From CAWBBA01 sp963729795 (GTDB taxonomy: Bacteria > Desulfobacterota > Desulfomonilia > Desulfomonilales > Desulfomonilaceae), in NCBI GenBank assembly GCA_963729795.1, contig CAVSPC010000019.1:1-64000 (forward strand): DNA of 64,000 nt. The letters run 5' to 3'. This document shows positions 1 to 8,332 of this stretch, one piece after another; position 1 is the first letter of the stretch; each line of letters starts with the position of its first letter. Under the pieces are notes generated by a model. The model was given only the letters and a program-made list of their open reading frames with translations. It did not search any database and was not told the origin of the DNA. A program made the translations under genes and the position numbers.

Positions 1-641
1 AAAACTCTCTCAAGGTTCCAGGACCAAGCACATAACAGAAACCGAGTCTGCCTGGCCGCATGAGGCCACTTTAGACCAAGGAATACGTAACCATATTTGC
101 GCCACAGAGCACTAAGTACCAGGAACTTGATGACGTTTCGGAGGGACTCCCTGTCACTCTCTGACAAATCTAGTATTTCGTATCCTCCTACAACATATTT
201 TTTCGTCTTGCCCTTGGTTTTAACCCATTTGCATTCGGCAACAATCAAGAGTGGGTCGACCTGCATAAACAAGTCTATCGGAATCTGAAATGCCTTAGTT
301 TGGCCGACGTCCGTCTCGATCCCGGCTACTCTCAACCCATTTTCCGAGACGTCTCTCAATATGCCTGTAGATGAAGACTCTATGTCATACACTGGTACGG
401 AAAGATTCAGGGCTACCCTGCGATACTTTCGCGCCTTGGTGAGATCCATTGTTACCTTGTAAAATGGGGACATTTCACAGAGTTCAGAGCGGCTGACTGC
501 GTTATAAGCAACCAGTTTTTCAAAAATTGTGCGAAGACTGTTGGTCGAAAGCCTGTATTTTGTCCGTAATTCCCAATCTGCCATTCCGGATCTGAGATCA
601 TTAACCACGTTTCGCCCATTAATTTGCCTCTTCTTGCCCAT
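1..641 (-). CDS. PilZ-like protein with N-terminal HTH-like domain (partial, runs off window)
   Basis: The reading frame is open from the ATG at 641 to base 1 with no stop, so the C-terminus lies outside the window. A second ATG at 644 sits only one base from the GGGAGG ribosome site, so 641 is preferred. Residues about 8-50 form a small helical module (VVNDLRSGM...KYRLS...FEKLV...SEL). From about residue 65 the pattern KARKYRRVALNLSVPVYD, GILRDVSENGLRV and a later VGGYEILDLSESDR fits a PilZ domain, which typically binds cyclic-di-GMP; the usual RxxxR and DxSxxG elements are present in recognisable form. The same N-terminal module occurs in the zinc-ribbon membrane protein at 61512, so it is probably a shared regulatory domain. 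Its function is unknown. Confidence 0.7.
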   Translation of the reverse strand, partial: MGKKRQINGRNVVNDLRSGMADWELRTKYRLSTNSLRTIFEKLVAYNAVSRSELCEMSPFYKVTMDLTKARKYRRVALNLSVPVYDIESSSTGILRDVSENGLRVAGIETDVGQTKAFQIPIDLFMQVDPLLIVAECKWVKTKGKTKKYVVGGYEILDLSESDRESLRNVIKFLVLSALWRKYGYVFLGLKWPHAARQTRFLLCAWSWNLERV

Positions 642-644
642 CAT

Positions 645-1278
645 ACCTCCCGTTACCTCAGAAATTCAGTGCCGGAATCCGTCCTCACGCATAATCTCCA
701 TAAGCGACCTGCCCCCCGTTCTGACCATTTAGCACTTCTTGTGCCAAGACCTCCGTTCCTTTCGCCAGCCTGCTTTGGAAATCTGTTCCCTGTAAAATAA
801 ATCTGTAAAACATCTTGGATCGGATGATCGAAGCATGTCCATAGTGAGCGCTACTCGCATTTTATGTGCCATCGAGAATAGCGTAGGAATTAAAAGGATA
901 CTTCTCGAAGAATTAGGCACTTACGTGCTTGGATCAGAATCGCGAGGTTGCCGACGAGAGGAAGTAAGTGGATGACTTTATGCGAAAATCACTCACCTAT
1001 CTACTGTGCGGAGTAGACTGTAAACATATCACGAGCTTGCATGTGTCAAATCCACACAAAGTGCCCATTCCAGCATGTGACTACCGCTTGCGGATATCAA
1101 CATTTTCATCATAAAGTCTGGTGAGTCGTTTTGGTGCCGCGCGTTTCGGGTGAAGGCTCAAATCGGCACGATGGTCAAAGTCCGGACGACGCCGACATTG
1201 AGACGATTTCGCGAGAGTAACGTACAGCTCCTCATCTTCCCATATTCGCCTTATTTGCGGCTCAAGATCACCTGAGAA
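645..1278. other. Stretch without a convincing gene
   Basis: Short open frames exist here (for example 729-920 and the start of 1081-1398 on the minus strand), but they lack a good ribosome site, conserved motifs or protein-like composition. I see nothing else that can be supported. Confidence 0.5.
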
Positions 1279-1363
1279 GGGGTCAAGCCTACTCTTGACG
1301 CAAGCTTTGCCATGAGTCAAAAGCAGATTTGACCCCTTTCGACCCCTTTCTTTGACCCCTTTC
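1279..1363. repeat. Imperfect inverted repeat plus tandem GACCCCTTTC copies
   Basis: Arms at 1279-1299 and 1316-1336 (GGGGTCAA...CTTGAC type) pair imperfectly. Directly after come three copies of GACCCCTTTC at 1331-1340, 1341-1350 and 1354-1363. This resembles REP-type palindromes scattered through many proteobacterial genomes. It overlaps a 105-codon open frame that is probably an artefact of the repeat. Confidence 0.55.
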
Positions 1364-1382
1364 CCAGGCGTACTCCTGTTCA

Positions 1383-1772
1383 TTAGGTTCCGGAACAAAA
1401 AACCTTATTGAGCAGATCGCCGAAGCCCCAAATAAGTGTGCCTGCAAAGCTTACAATTGGTCCCCACTTACCAACGGCTGCTCTTGTCTTCCAATCCTCG
1501 ATCACATAGTCAGGGGGTAATTGCCCCAACCTTTTCCAGTGTTCGGGGTCAAGATAACTCAGTCCAGTATCGGCTGTGATTACATCTAACTTGACATCCT
1601 TGCCGATGATGCTGGCCCTTGAAATCAAGGTAAGACCAACTGCCACGACAAGAGAGCCGGAACGGGCAAACCACACAAAGTCCTGGACGCAAAACCCAGC
1701 AATCAATCCGACGATAATAATCACTCCTGCCAGTGCCACCATAAGGCCATTATTTGCAATTACAGACCGCAT
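1383..1772 (-). CDS. Hypothetical membrane protein, about 129 aa
   Basis: The ATG at 1772 follows AGGAT at a usable distance. Two N-terminal membrane helices are clear (residues about 8-28 and 33-52, rich in V, I, L, G and A), followed by a soluble stretch and a final hydrophobic segment around residues 105-122. I recognise no family. It lies 43 bases downstream of the truncated HEPN gene on the same strand and may be co-transcribed, but no functional link is visible. Confidence 0.55.
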   Translation of the reverse strand: MRSVIANNGLMVALAGVIIIVGLIAGFCVQDFVWFARSGSLVVAVGLTLISRASIIGKDVKLDVITADTGLSYLDPEHWKRLGQLPPDYVIEDWKTRAAVGKWGPIVSFAGTLIWGFGDLLNKVFCSGT

Positions 1773-1815
1773 TTATGATCCTAACGACAGATTACTTGAT
1801 TAGGGCAAGATGTCC

Positions 1816-2100
1816 TTACCTTATTCCGCGTAGGCCCGCCCCAATGGTCAGAGCGAGGCTCTGGATTACCCTGTAATGATGAGCCTCCCTTGCCGCACGA
1901 TATCCACAGGCCGCCAATGCCGCGGTCGATGCCTGAAGAGCCGCGTTATAGGCTATATTGAGCCTCCAGTCGGGACTGAGACCTTGTACTTGGCAGTCAG
2001 CGAGATCTCGGTCCGCTATCGCCAGGAGTTCGGCGATCTCCGCTGGGCTGGTCTTGTGTTCAACCAGCCAGCCGTTTCTCAACCAGTCCTGCAAAGACAT
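1816..2100 (-). CDS. HEPN-domain protein, C-terminally truncated
   Basis: The start at 2100 is chosen because GGAGG lies five bases upstream; the longer open frame to 2181 lacks this. The 94-residue product reads MSLQDWLRNGWLVEH, then DRDLADCQVQGLSPDWRLNI and RAAREAHHYRVIQ. This matches the HEPN proteins that pair with MNT nucleotidyltransferases, and the R-x5-H motif of HEPN RNases is kept. As I recall, family members run about 135-145 residues and continue after SLAFTIGAD; here the frame ends shortly after LTIGAG, so roughly 45 residues are missing. It overlaps the nucleotidyltransferase gene by 41 bases, the usual MNT/HEPN toxin-antitoxin arrangement. The partner may no longer be functional. 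Confidence 0.7.
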   Translation of the reverse strand: MSLQDWLRNGWLVEHKTSPAEIAELLAIADRDLADCQVQGLSPDWRLNIAYNAALQASTAALAACGYRAAREAHHYRVIQSLALTIGAGLRGIR

Positions 2101-2680
2101 CCTCGCCTCCAATGAGGAAGACTTTCGGCTCGTCAATGAGTGAGGTAACGAAATGCTGCCCTTCCGAGACTTTTCTAACAAATTCGTCCACCGGATACAC
2201 TGAGGGGTTTATTTCTCGCCCTATTAATTCCTGAACCGGTCCGAGAAGGTCAACGATTTCCGAGAATTTCACGTTCCCTATAATAAAGACATCCACGTCG
2301 CTGTCAGCAGTCTCAGTCCCTTTAGCGAAGGAACCAAAGATGAATGCCGTCGTTATCCGCTGTTCCAGGGGTTTAAGGCTCTCTCGAAGTACATCGGCTA
2401 GCCCGGCGGTCTTGATCATCAGGGACCTCAGCTCAGAGAAAACGGCTGATTTGGCGTTGGCTTGATAGTAGACTTGATTTCCTTGTTTGCGCCGAATAAC
2501 CAGACCGGCATTGACTAGGTTTCCCAACTCTCGTTGCACTGCTCCCCGTCCCATGCCGACGGATCGGTCTATTTCCCTGAAGTAGAAAGATTCGTCGCTA
2601 TCGCAGAAGAGAAGGGCAAGCACGGAAGACCGAACTTTACCGAACAATGTGGAACTCAATTTTTCTGATGGTGTCCCCAT
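2060..2680 (-). CDS. Winged-HTH fused MNT-type nucleotidyltransferase
   Basis: 206 residues. Residues about 10-80 are a winged helix (REIDRSVGMGRGAVQRELGNL, then GLVIRRKQGNQVYYQ). Residues about 100-190 are a minimal nucleotidyltransferase with the catalytic pattern GSFAKGTETADSDVDVFI, that is GSxxxG followed by DxD. In MNT/HEPN systems such enzymes nucleotidylylate or otherwise neutralise the HEPN toxin, and the fused HTH suits autoregulation. It is the first gene of a two-gene unit with the HEPN gene. A palindrome covers its start codon. Family assignment is firm; the antitoxin role is inferred from the neighbour. Confidence 0.8.
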   Translation of the reverse strand: MGTPSEKLSSTLFGKVRSSVLALLFCDSDESFYFREIDRSVGMGRGAVQRELGNLVNAGLVIRRKQGNQVYYQANAKSAVFSELRSLMIKTAGLADVLRESLKPLEQRITTAFIFGSFAKGTETADSDVDVFIIGNVKFSEIVDLLGPVQELIGREINPSVYPVDEFVRKVSEGQHFVTSLIDEPKVFLIGGEDVFAGLVEKRLAG

Positions 2681-2712
2681 GATGGGGCTGAGTATACCCG
2701 AAATGGGGACAC
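2671..2712. promoter_or_regulatory. Candidate autoregulatory operator over the nucleotidyltransferase start codon
   Basis: CCCCAT-G-ATGGGG is a perfect palindrome at 2675-2687 and includes the start codon. The outer ten bases GTGTCCCCAT (2671-2680) recur inverted as ATGGGGACAC at 2703-2712. Three half-sites spaced this way suit binding by the winged-helix domain of the gene product. The role is inferred. Confidence 0.45.
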
Positions 2713-2971
2713 TTGAGCAAGGCCTGTTTTGAAGGGTTTACAGGATGCCTAACGTTTGTCTTGCTTTGCCGCCGAGATTCCCGCCCTCCTAGGAGTCTCT
2801 CGTCCACACGATTCCGCGATCATGGGCACACCATACTCAATTCCCTTTGATGATTTCTTTCGGTCCAGGTTTCCGCTCGTGCAATACGCCGGGAAGCTCG
2901 CTTTTCGTGAAATCTTCCATTTGAGTGGTAACGATTAAGTGTGATGTACTCCGAACTTCAGAATTCCAATT

Positions 2972-4036
2972 CTATCGGACGTTTTCCTTCTTGCCTTTCA
3001 GGATTGCCATGCCCAGGTCCAGCACCTTTTCAAAGGGCTCTACCTTGTCCTCCCGCTGATGCATGGTGATTGCTTGACTCTGGCAGCTTGTGGAACACAA
3101 CCCGCAACCCAGACATTTGCTCCTGTCCACTTCGGCCGTATCTTGCACTGTTATGGCCCCAACAGGGCAGCGGCCGACACAATCTTCGCAACCTATACAT
3201 TCCTCTTTATCTACTACTGCTTCAAACAGTGCATTCATGAACTTTTGTTTATCAAGCCCCCATTTTGTTATCCCTTTCAAGGAAGCGCAGCAACAGGGGC
3301 AGCAGTTGCAGATATTTGAAAGATGCTTGACGTTTGCTCCGGCGTGAACCAGCCCGGCTCTGTCGGCGTCATGGAGGATTTCTATAGCTTCTTCAGCCGT
3401 GATCTCTCGCCCTATGCCGTTTTCAATATAGTACTCGGCAGCGATCCCGAAACTGAGACACGTTTCGATTGGATGATTACAACCTTCGCCGGTGAGATGT
3501 GCTTCTTTTCGACATATACAATCGGCAACAGCGATTTTCCGTGCCGCCTTGACGTCTTCCTTGAGTCGCATATATGGATAGAGGACTGTGCCGCCGTGAA
3601 TATTTTCACCAATCGGAATGACTTTGAAGCCCGGAACATTACTCGCACCCATTTCCCGCATGTAGGCAGTGTCGTAATACTCCTTGAAGAGCATAGCCAA
3701 CTCTTTGTCGATCTTTTTCACAGAATACTCGTACAGGCCGATCATGAAGGGGGGAACGTTGTACGACGTCTTGCCGCCACGCCGAATCCTGAACAGTAGT
3801 CCTCTGCGTGACATGGATTCCAATTTTTCCGTAAGTTCTTTTTCGTCCAGCCCTGTTCGCTGGGCAATTTGACTTGCCTCCTCCGGAAAGGGCATCAGTG
3901 AAACCACAAGCTCAGCCTCTTCTTCCGTAAAGAGTCTCCTCAATATCTTTAGTTCAACCCCGGAATCTGTTTTTGGAAACCCCAGCGGAAACTTGTCCAG
4001 GAACGAGCGCAACTTCATGTAAGGACTGTCGGACAT
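2972..4036 (-). CDS. HTH and 4Fe-4S ferredoxin-domain protein
   Basis: 354 residues. Residues about 35-95 look like a winged helix (EEAELVVSLMPFPEEASQIA, then RRGLLFRIRRGGKTSYNV). The middle part has unusual cysteine clusters: CICRKEA, GCNHPIETC and CNCCPCCC. The C-terminus has two classical 4Fe-4S motifs, CIGCEDCVGRCP and CLGCGLCSTSCQ. Proteins of this build are common in anaerobic Desulfobacterota and archaea and are presumed electron carriers or redox sensors; the partner is unknown. It is cytoplasmic, with no signal peptide or membrane helix. It is monocistronic here, flanked by non-coding DNA. Confidence 0.8.
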   Translation of the reverse strand: MSDSPYMKLRSFLDKFPLGFPKTDSGVELKILRRLFTEEEAELVVSLMPFPEEASQIAQRTGLDEKELTEKLESMSRRGLLFRIRRGGKTSYNVPPFMIGLYEYSVKKIDKELAMLFKEYYDTAYMREMGASNVPGFKVIPIGENIHGGTVLYPYMRLKEDVKAARKIAVADCICRKEAHLTGEGCNHPIETCLSFGIAAEYYIENGIGREITAEEAIEILHDADRAGLVHAGANVKHLSNICNCCPCCCASLKGITKWGLDKQKFMNALFEAVVDKEECIGCEDCVGRCPVGAITVQDTAEVDRSKCLGCGLCSTSCQSQAITMHQREDKVEPFEKVLDLGMAILKGKKENVR

Positions 4037-4203
4037 TGATCGGTACCTCTTTTTGTAGAATACACGGGAATTGTTTCACAACCAACTCTTTCGAGGATTT
4101 TTCGGACTGGCTACTCCCATTAGGAATCTCGGCCCTGCAAGTCGGGCATGCCATTCCCGGTCAGGCGCCCCATTGCACGCAGAAATTGCAATTAATCTGG
4201 TGA

Positions 4204-4221
4204 CATAATACCAGTATTATG
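4204..4221. promoter_or_regulatory. Perfect palindrome upstream of the iron-sulfur gene
   Basis: CATAATAC-CA-GTATTATG is an 18-base perfect palindrome about 170 bases upstream of the minus-strand gene starting at 4036, in an AT-rich patch. It could be an operator for that gene. No regulator is identified. Confidence 0.35.
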
Positions 4222-4331
4222 TTGACATATCCTGCTTTTTCTTACGACTGTTTCATATCATCGGCAAATCCGCTGGCAGTCGCAACCGAAAAAACAGCAC
4301 GGAACTGTTCACCTGACAAAGAAGCCGGACT

Positions 4332-4425
4332 GTCATTGCGAGGGCGACAGCCCGTGGCAATCTCTCATCCGGAAAGATAGAGATTGCTTTCCCGCGAGAC
4401 GCGGAACTCCACTCCTCGCAATGAC
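4332..4425. repeat. Interspersed repeat with GTCATTGCGAG ends
   Basis: GTCATTGCGAG at 4332-4342 is matched in inverted form by CTCGCAATGAC at 4415-4425, with 'GGCAATCTC' and 'GATTGCTTTCCCGCG' inside. Related copies lie at 48903-48981 and 56917-57057. It is a short non-coding palindromic element of REP/MITE style. Confidence 0.65.
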
Positions 4426-4660
4426 ATTGGTCTCATGACCTGGTTCTTTGGCAACGGCACAATTCCGAATTCCAATGCCGACCTTAATACACGCTGCGCC
4501 AACACACTTGGATCTGAATAAGCTATCTTTTCTCTGCGTTCTCTGCGATCTCTGCGGTGAACTCCGGAGCGGCCTGCCCCGCGATAATTGACTTTCTTGC
4601 CGAACCCAAATAATCTCCCAAAACTGGCTGATCGTGCCAGATATTTGTTCGGAGTACTGA

Positions 4661-4861
4661 ATGGAACGCAAGAACTGCTGGGAGTTTACAAAGTGTGGAC
4701 GAGAGAAGGAATGTCCTGCATACCCGAAACACGGCCGTAACTGTTTTGCTGTCACAGGGTCCATGTGCAGAGGCCAAAAGCAGGGCACTTATGACGAAAA
4801 GATAGCGAAATGCAGAGAACTTTGTGCTTTTTACAAAGAGATGATGGAAGGCAAGGCGTAG
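4661..4861 (+). CDS. Two-CW domain protein, 66 aa
   Basis: The product has evenly spaced cysteines: CWEFTKCG, ECPAYP, NCFAVTGSMCRG and KCRELCAFYKEM. This matches the 'two-CW domain' small proteins frequent in Desulfobacterota, where the motif occurs alone or fused to signalling proteins. The eight or so cysteines suggest metal or cluster binding, but the function is unknown. GGAG lies about eight bases before the ATG. It is upstream of corA on the same strand, separated by about 130 bases. Confidence 0.75.
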   Translation: MERKNCWEFTKCGREKECPAYPKHGRNCFAVTGSMCRGQKQGTYDEKIAKCRELCAFYKEMMEGKA

Positions 4862-4989
4862 GATAAGGGCAACGGCACAAGCCATCTGCCCGAGTCCGTT
4901 GCCAACCATCCCCGCGTCACATTAACGGACCAAGTCACAGTGGAGAGAATTAGCCATGCACAAATCGACCGCCAAAGGCGCCAGGAGCC

Positions 4990-6069
4990 GTGCGGAGGTT
5001 TTCCGCAGCCCACATCAGAGCGAAAAGATCCAAGAAGATCGGCCTGCCGCCGGGCACGCTGGTGCATGTGGGCGAAAAGCTGACCGAAAAGATCAGAATT
5101 TCTGTCATCGATTATGACGAGACGTCGTGCCGGGAAAAGGAAGTAACGCATATCTCCGATCTGGCAACCGTGAGAGAGACCCAAACCACGACCTGGATCA
5201 ATGTCGACGGGATCCACGATCTGACCAGTATTGAAGCGCTTGGCAGCCTGTTTCATTTGCACCCGCTCGTGCTCGAAGACATTGTCAACGCGACTCAGCG
5301 GCCGAAAATAGAGGATGCCGGCGATTACTTCTTCATAGTTCTGAAAGTCCTCGATTATAGCGATGAATCAGACGAGATAACCCCCAGACAATTGACACTG
5401 ATTCTCGGCTCTACGGTTTTGATATCGTTCCAGGAACGGGAGGCAGACCTGTTCAATGCGGTCAAAGATAGAATAAAAGCAGGTAACAGCCGTATCAGAA
5501 AGAGCGGCCCGGATTACCTCGCGTACTGCCTCATTGACACTGTCGTAGACAACTATTTCGCTGTTCTGGACAAGCTCTCTGAAAGGATAGAATTGCTTGA
5601 AGAAGAACTGGTAACAGACCCGGGTCGTGAAACTTTGCAAGCAATCCACAAGCTAAAGACTGACACGATCTATTTGCGCAGATCAATCTGGCCTTTAAGG
5701 GAAGTAATCAACGTATTGGAACGAGGGGAGTCGGCCCTGATCAAGGATTCCACGCAACCATACCTCAAGGACGTCTACGATCACACAATTCATGCAATTG
5801 ATACAACTGAGACATTCAGAGATATCGTCTCCGGCATGTTGGATATATATTTATCGAGCGTGAGCAATAGGCTTAATGAAATAATGAAGGTCCTGACTAT
5901 AATCGCAACGATTTTCATACCGTTGTCATTTTTGTGCGGATGGTACGGCATGAATTTCAAGGACATGCCTGAATATAGCTGGCGCTGGGGATATCCTATG
6001 GTAATTGGTATTGCGCTGGCTATGGCGGCTTCCATGCTTATCTATTTCAGGCGCAAGAATTGGTTGTGA
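4990..6069 (+). CDS. corA: CorA magnesium/cobalt transporter
   Basis: About 359 residues, the normal CorA length. The cytoplasmic N-terminal domain (WINVDGIHDLTSIEALG, then PLVLEDIVNATQRPKIED) leads to a long coiled helix, then two C-terminal membrane helices. The first ends in the signature GWYGMNF, followed by the acidic MPEYSWRWG loop; the second ends in the basic tail RRKNWL. It forms a pentameric inner-membrane channel for Mg2+ in known homologues. The GTG at 4990 has GGAG only two bases upstream. An ATG at 4955 is in another frame, so the true N-terminus is uncertain by a few residues. Confidence 0.92.
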   Translation: MRRFSAAHIRAKRSKKIGLPPGTLVHVGEKLTEKIRISVIDYDETSCREKEVTHISDLATVRETQTTTWINVDGIHDLTSIEALGSLFHLHPLVLEDIVNATQRPKIEDAGDYFFIVLKVLDYSDESDEITPRQLTLILGSTVLISFQEREADLFNAVKDRIKAGNSRIRKSGPDYLAYCLIDTVVDNYFAVLDKLSERIELLEEELVTDPGRETLQAIHKLKTDTIYLRRSIWPLREVINVLERGESALIKDSTQPYLKDVYDHTIHAIDTTETFRDIVSGMLDIYLSSVSNRLNEIMKVLTIIATIFIPLSFLCGWYGMNFKDMPEYSWRWGYPMVIGIALAMAASMLIYFRRKNWL

Positions 6070-6087
6070 TGTCGATTCGCATTCAGA

Positions 6088-6136
6088 GTCCCCCCGTCCC
6101 CCCTTTACTAAACGGGGGGTAGAGGGGATTTTCTTA
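6088..6136. repeat. G/C-run palindromic repeat after corA
   Basis: CCCCCCGT...ACGGGGGG forms a hairpin just after the corA stop, followed by GAGGGGATTTTCTT. It belongs to the same AATCCCCC/GGGGGATT family as copies at 21537, 40718 and 57353. It could also act as the corA terminator. Confidence 0.55.
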
Positions 6137-6289
6137 CAATTTTGAAAGCGAATCGGTGTGAATCGTCTCTTCCTCGGCAATCCTTCGGTTTGGAACTGTC
6201 GATTCAATGTCCCTGCTTCCCCGACCTGCCGTGTTGACAATGCCTGGTGCGGCGGTAATAATCAGGTGTTTGAATGTCCGGAGGACATA

Positions 6290-6799
6290 ATGAACATATT
6301 GTCTTGCCTGTGTTATGGCGTGCTCGGATCGCTTCTCCTGGCGGCGACCGCCTCCGGTGGGAATAAGCAGATAGTGGGTTGGGTGGAAAAGGCCCGAATT
6401 TCCCCGGGTAACATCGTTCTCCCAGCCAAAATGGACAGCGGCGCGGACAATTCGTCATTGAATGTCCCGGATTTCGCCGAGTTCGAGCGCGACGGTGAAA
6501 CATGGGTTCGATTCGAGCTGGCCAATCCTACGGGGCGTAAGACAGTCATTGAACGCAAGTTGGTGCGAGTCGCGAAGATAAAACGCCACGGAGGCTCGCG
6601 TCAGAAAAGACCGGTCGTCCTCATGGGAATTTGCGTTGGTAACTACTACAGGCAGGTTGAAGTGAATCTCGTGGACCGAAGCAATTTCAAATATCCTTTG
6701 CTCATAGGCCGCAGCTTCATGCGGGACAAGATATTAATAGATCCATCCGCACAGTATACGCTGGAGCCCGCGTGCGAGGAGCCACAAGCCCTTGAATAA
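6290..6799 (+). CDS. RimK-associated retropepsin-like protease (annotated 'ATP-dependent zinc protease' family)
   Basis: The ATG at 6290 is chosen because GGAGG sits five bases upstream and it begins a signal peptide (MNILSCLCYGVLGSLLLAAT); the open frame begins earlier at 6158. The mature part carries KMDSGADNSSLN, a D-S-G-A aspartic-protease-type motif, and PLLIGRSFMRDKILIDPS near the end. This is the PF05618 family, often called zinc protease but retropepsin-like in fold. It is expected in the periplasm or outer face. It overlaps the next gene by eight bases and forms one operon with the membrane protein and the ATP-grasp ligase. Confidence 0.82.
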   Translation: MNILSCLCYGVLGSLLLAATASGGNKQIVGWVEKARISPGNIVLPAKMDSGADNSSLNVPDFAEFERDGETWVRFELANPTGRKTVIERKLVRVAKIKRHGGSRQKRPVVLMGICVGNYYRQVEVNLVDRSNFKYPLLIGRSFMRDKILIDPSAQYTLEPACEEPQALE

Positions 6800-8327
6800 A
6801 CTTCATCTCTACGTGTTGGCCCTGATCCTCTCGGCCCTTGGCCTGGGGCTTTTTATCTATAAGGCTTATGTTCTAGGGTTTCCTCTGGTGCCCCGGACTA
6901 AAGTGCAGGTATGGAATGTCGAGGCACGGATCGATTTTGTTGCTAAGAACAAACCTGTCAAGGTTTCAATGTTTATCCCCAACAGCACGAATCGATTCGC
7001 TATTGCAGACGAACACTTCATCTCCAGCGGATATGGGCTTGTAGCCTCAGCGGAATCCGGCAATCGAAAGGCGGTATGGTCGATCCGCCAGGCGCGCGGA
7101 AAGCAACGCATTTATTATCAGGCAGTTGTGCGCTCGGTGCGCACCAAAGCCCCGGGAATGGAAGAGAAAAGGCCGGAACCTGCCGCTCCCGTCTTTGCAG
7201 GCTCTAGTCTGGAAGCGGCCAAATCTTTGGTAGCAGAAATAAAGGCCAAGTCAGCAGATACTCCGACCTTCGTAGCCGGACTACTAAAGAGGCTGAATAA
7301 CCCTAAGCCCGCTGACAATGTGACCTTGCTCTTGGGGCCGAAGCCCACTTTTCGGACTAAGATGGAGGTGGCAACACAACTTCTGGCATACGACGACATA
7401 CCGGCGAGAATGGTGCGGGGCATCCGTCTTCAGGAAGAAAAACACGATTTCTCCAGGAAAACTAATTTACTACATTGGTTGGAGGTTTACGATAAGAGCA
7501 AATGGCTCTCCTTCGATCCGATACGCGGGAAGACTCCTGTGCCGAACGACTGGCTTCGCTGGTGGAGTGGACCACAAAATCTTGTCACTCTTGTAGGCGG
7601 TAACAAACTGCATTCGGTCGTGACAGTGAGCCCAAAGGTGGAGGAAGGGATTACCGCAGCAGTTTTACACGGAGAAATTTCCAAGCCGCTCCTGATGAAG
7701 TTCTCTCTCTTCAGCCTCCCAGTCCAAACTCAAGCCGTATATCGCATCATGCTCCTGGTCCCTCTTGGGGCATTTGTCGTGGTTATACTTCGCAATATTG
7801 TGGGAATCAAAACTTTCGGAACCTTTATGCCTGTGCTGATTGCCCTTGCCTTCCGGGATTCAGGTCTTTTGTGGGGAATTTTCCTCTTCATAATGGTCGT
7901 GGCCGTGGGGCTGGCCATTCGATTTTATATGGAACGCCTCAAATTGCTGCTCGTACCCAGGCTCGCCGCGGTCCTCACAGTTGTGGTCCTGTTGCTCGCT
8001 GCCCTGAGCGTCCTGACGCACGATCTGGGGATGCACCGCGGCCTTTCTGTGGCCCTCTTTCCCATGGTGATTCTAACTATGACCATCGAAAGAATGTCTA
8101 TCGTGTGGGAGGAGCGAGGTCCGTTAGAAGCGCTTGTGGCAGGATTTGGCAGTCTGCTGACCGCGGCTCTGGCGTTCTTAATCATGAACATGAAATATGT
8201 GGAGCATCTGGTGTTTGTGTTTCCTGAACTGCTGCTGGTCCTGTTGGCTGCTACCGTGCTCCTTGGACGCTACTCGGGCTATCGTTTGATGGACATCCAC
8301 CGATTCCGCGTAATGGCCAAAGGGTAA
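6792..8327 (+). CDS. Inactive transglutaminase fused to membrane helices (UUP1-type)
   Basis: 511 residues starting at TTG 6792. An N-terminal anchor helix (residues about 6-28) is followed by an extracytoplasmic domain with a transglutaminase-like core (residues about 170-260: TKMEVATQLLAYDDIPARMV, then NLLHWLEVYDKSKWLSFDP) in which the catalytic cysteine is not evident. About seven hydrophobic helices follow from residue 310. This matches the 'inactive transglutaminase fused to 7 TM helices' family described with amidoligase operons. It probably links the periplasmic protease to the cytoplasmic ligase product. The next gene begins five bases after its stop. Confidence 0.82.
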   Translation: MNKLHLYVLALILSALGLGLFIYKAYVLGFPLVPRTKVQVWNVEARIDFVAKNKPVKVSMFIPNSTNRFAIADEHFISSGYGLVASAESGNRKAVWSIRQARGKQRIYYQAVVRSVRTKAPGMEEKRPEPAAPVFAGSSLEAAKSLVAEIKAKSADTPTFVAGLLKRLNNPKPADNVTLLLGPKPTFRTKMEVATQLLAYDDIPARMVRGIRLQEEKHDFSRKTNLLHWLEVYDKSKWLSFDPIRGKTPVPNDWLRWWSGPQNLVTLVGGNKLHSVVTVSPKVEEGITAAVLHGEISKPLLMKFSLFSLPVQTQAVYRIMLLVPLGAFVVVILRNIVGIKTFGTFMPVLIALAFRDSGLLWGIFLFIMVVAVGLAIRFYMERLKLLLVPRLAAVLTVVVLLLAALSVLTHDLGMHRGLSVALFPMVILTMTIERMSIVWEERGPLEALVAGFGSLLTAALAFLIMNMKYVEHLVFVFPELLLVLLAATVLLGRYSGYRLMDIHRFRVMAKG

Positions 8328-8332
8328 GAGCT

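Noticed and set aside
1081..1398. 105-codon minus-strand frame
   Set aside because: Its N-terminal half is translation of a palindromic repeat and tandem GACCCCTTTC copies; no ribosome site or family motif.
2756..2938. 60-codon plus-strand frame after the nucleotidyltransferase
   Set aside because: No ribosome site or recognisable motif; too short to support alone.
3323..3799. 158-codon frame opposite the iron-sulfur gene
   Set aside because: Antisense shadow of a gene with clear cysteine motifs.
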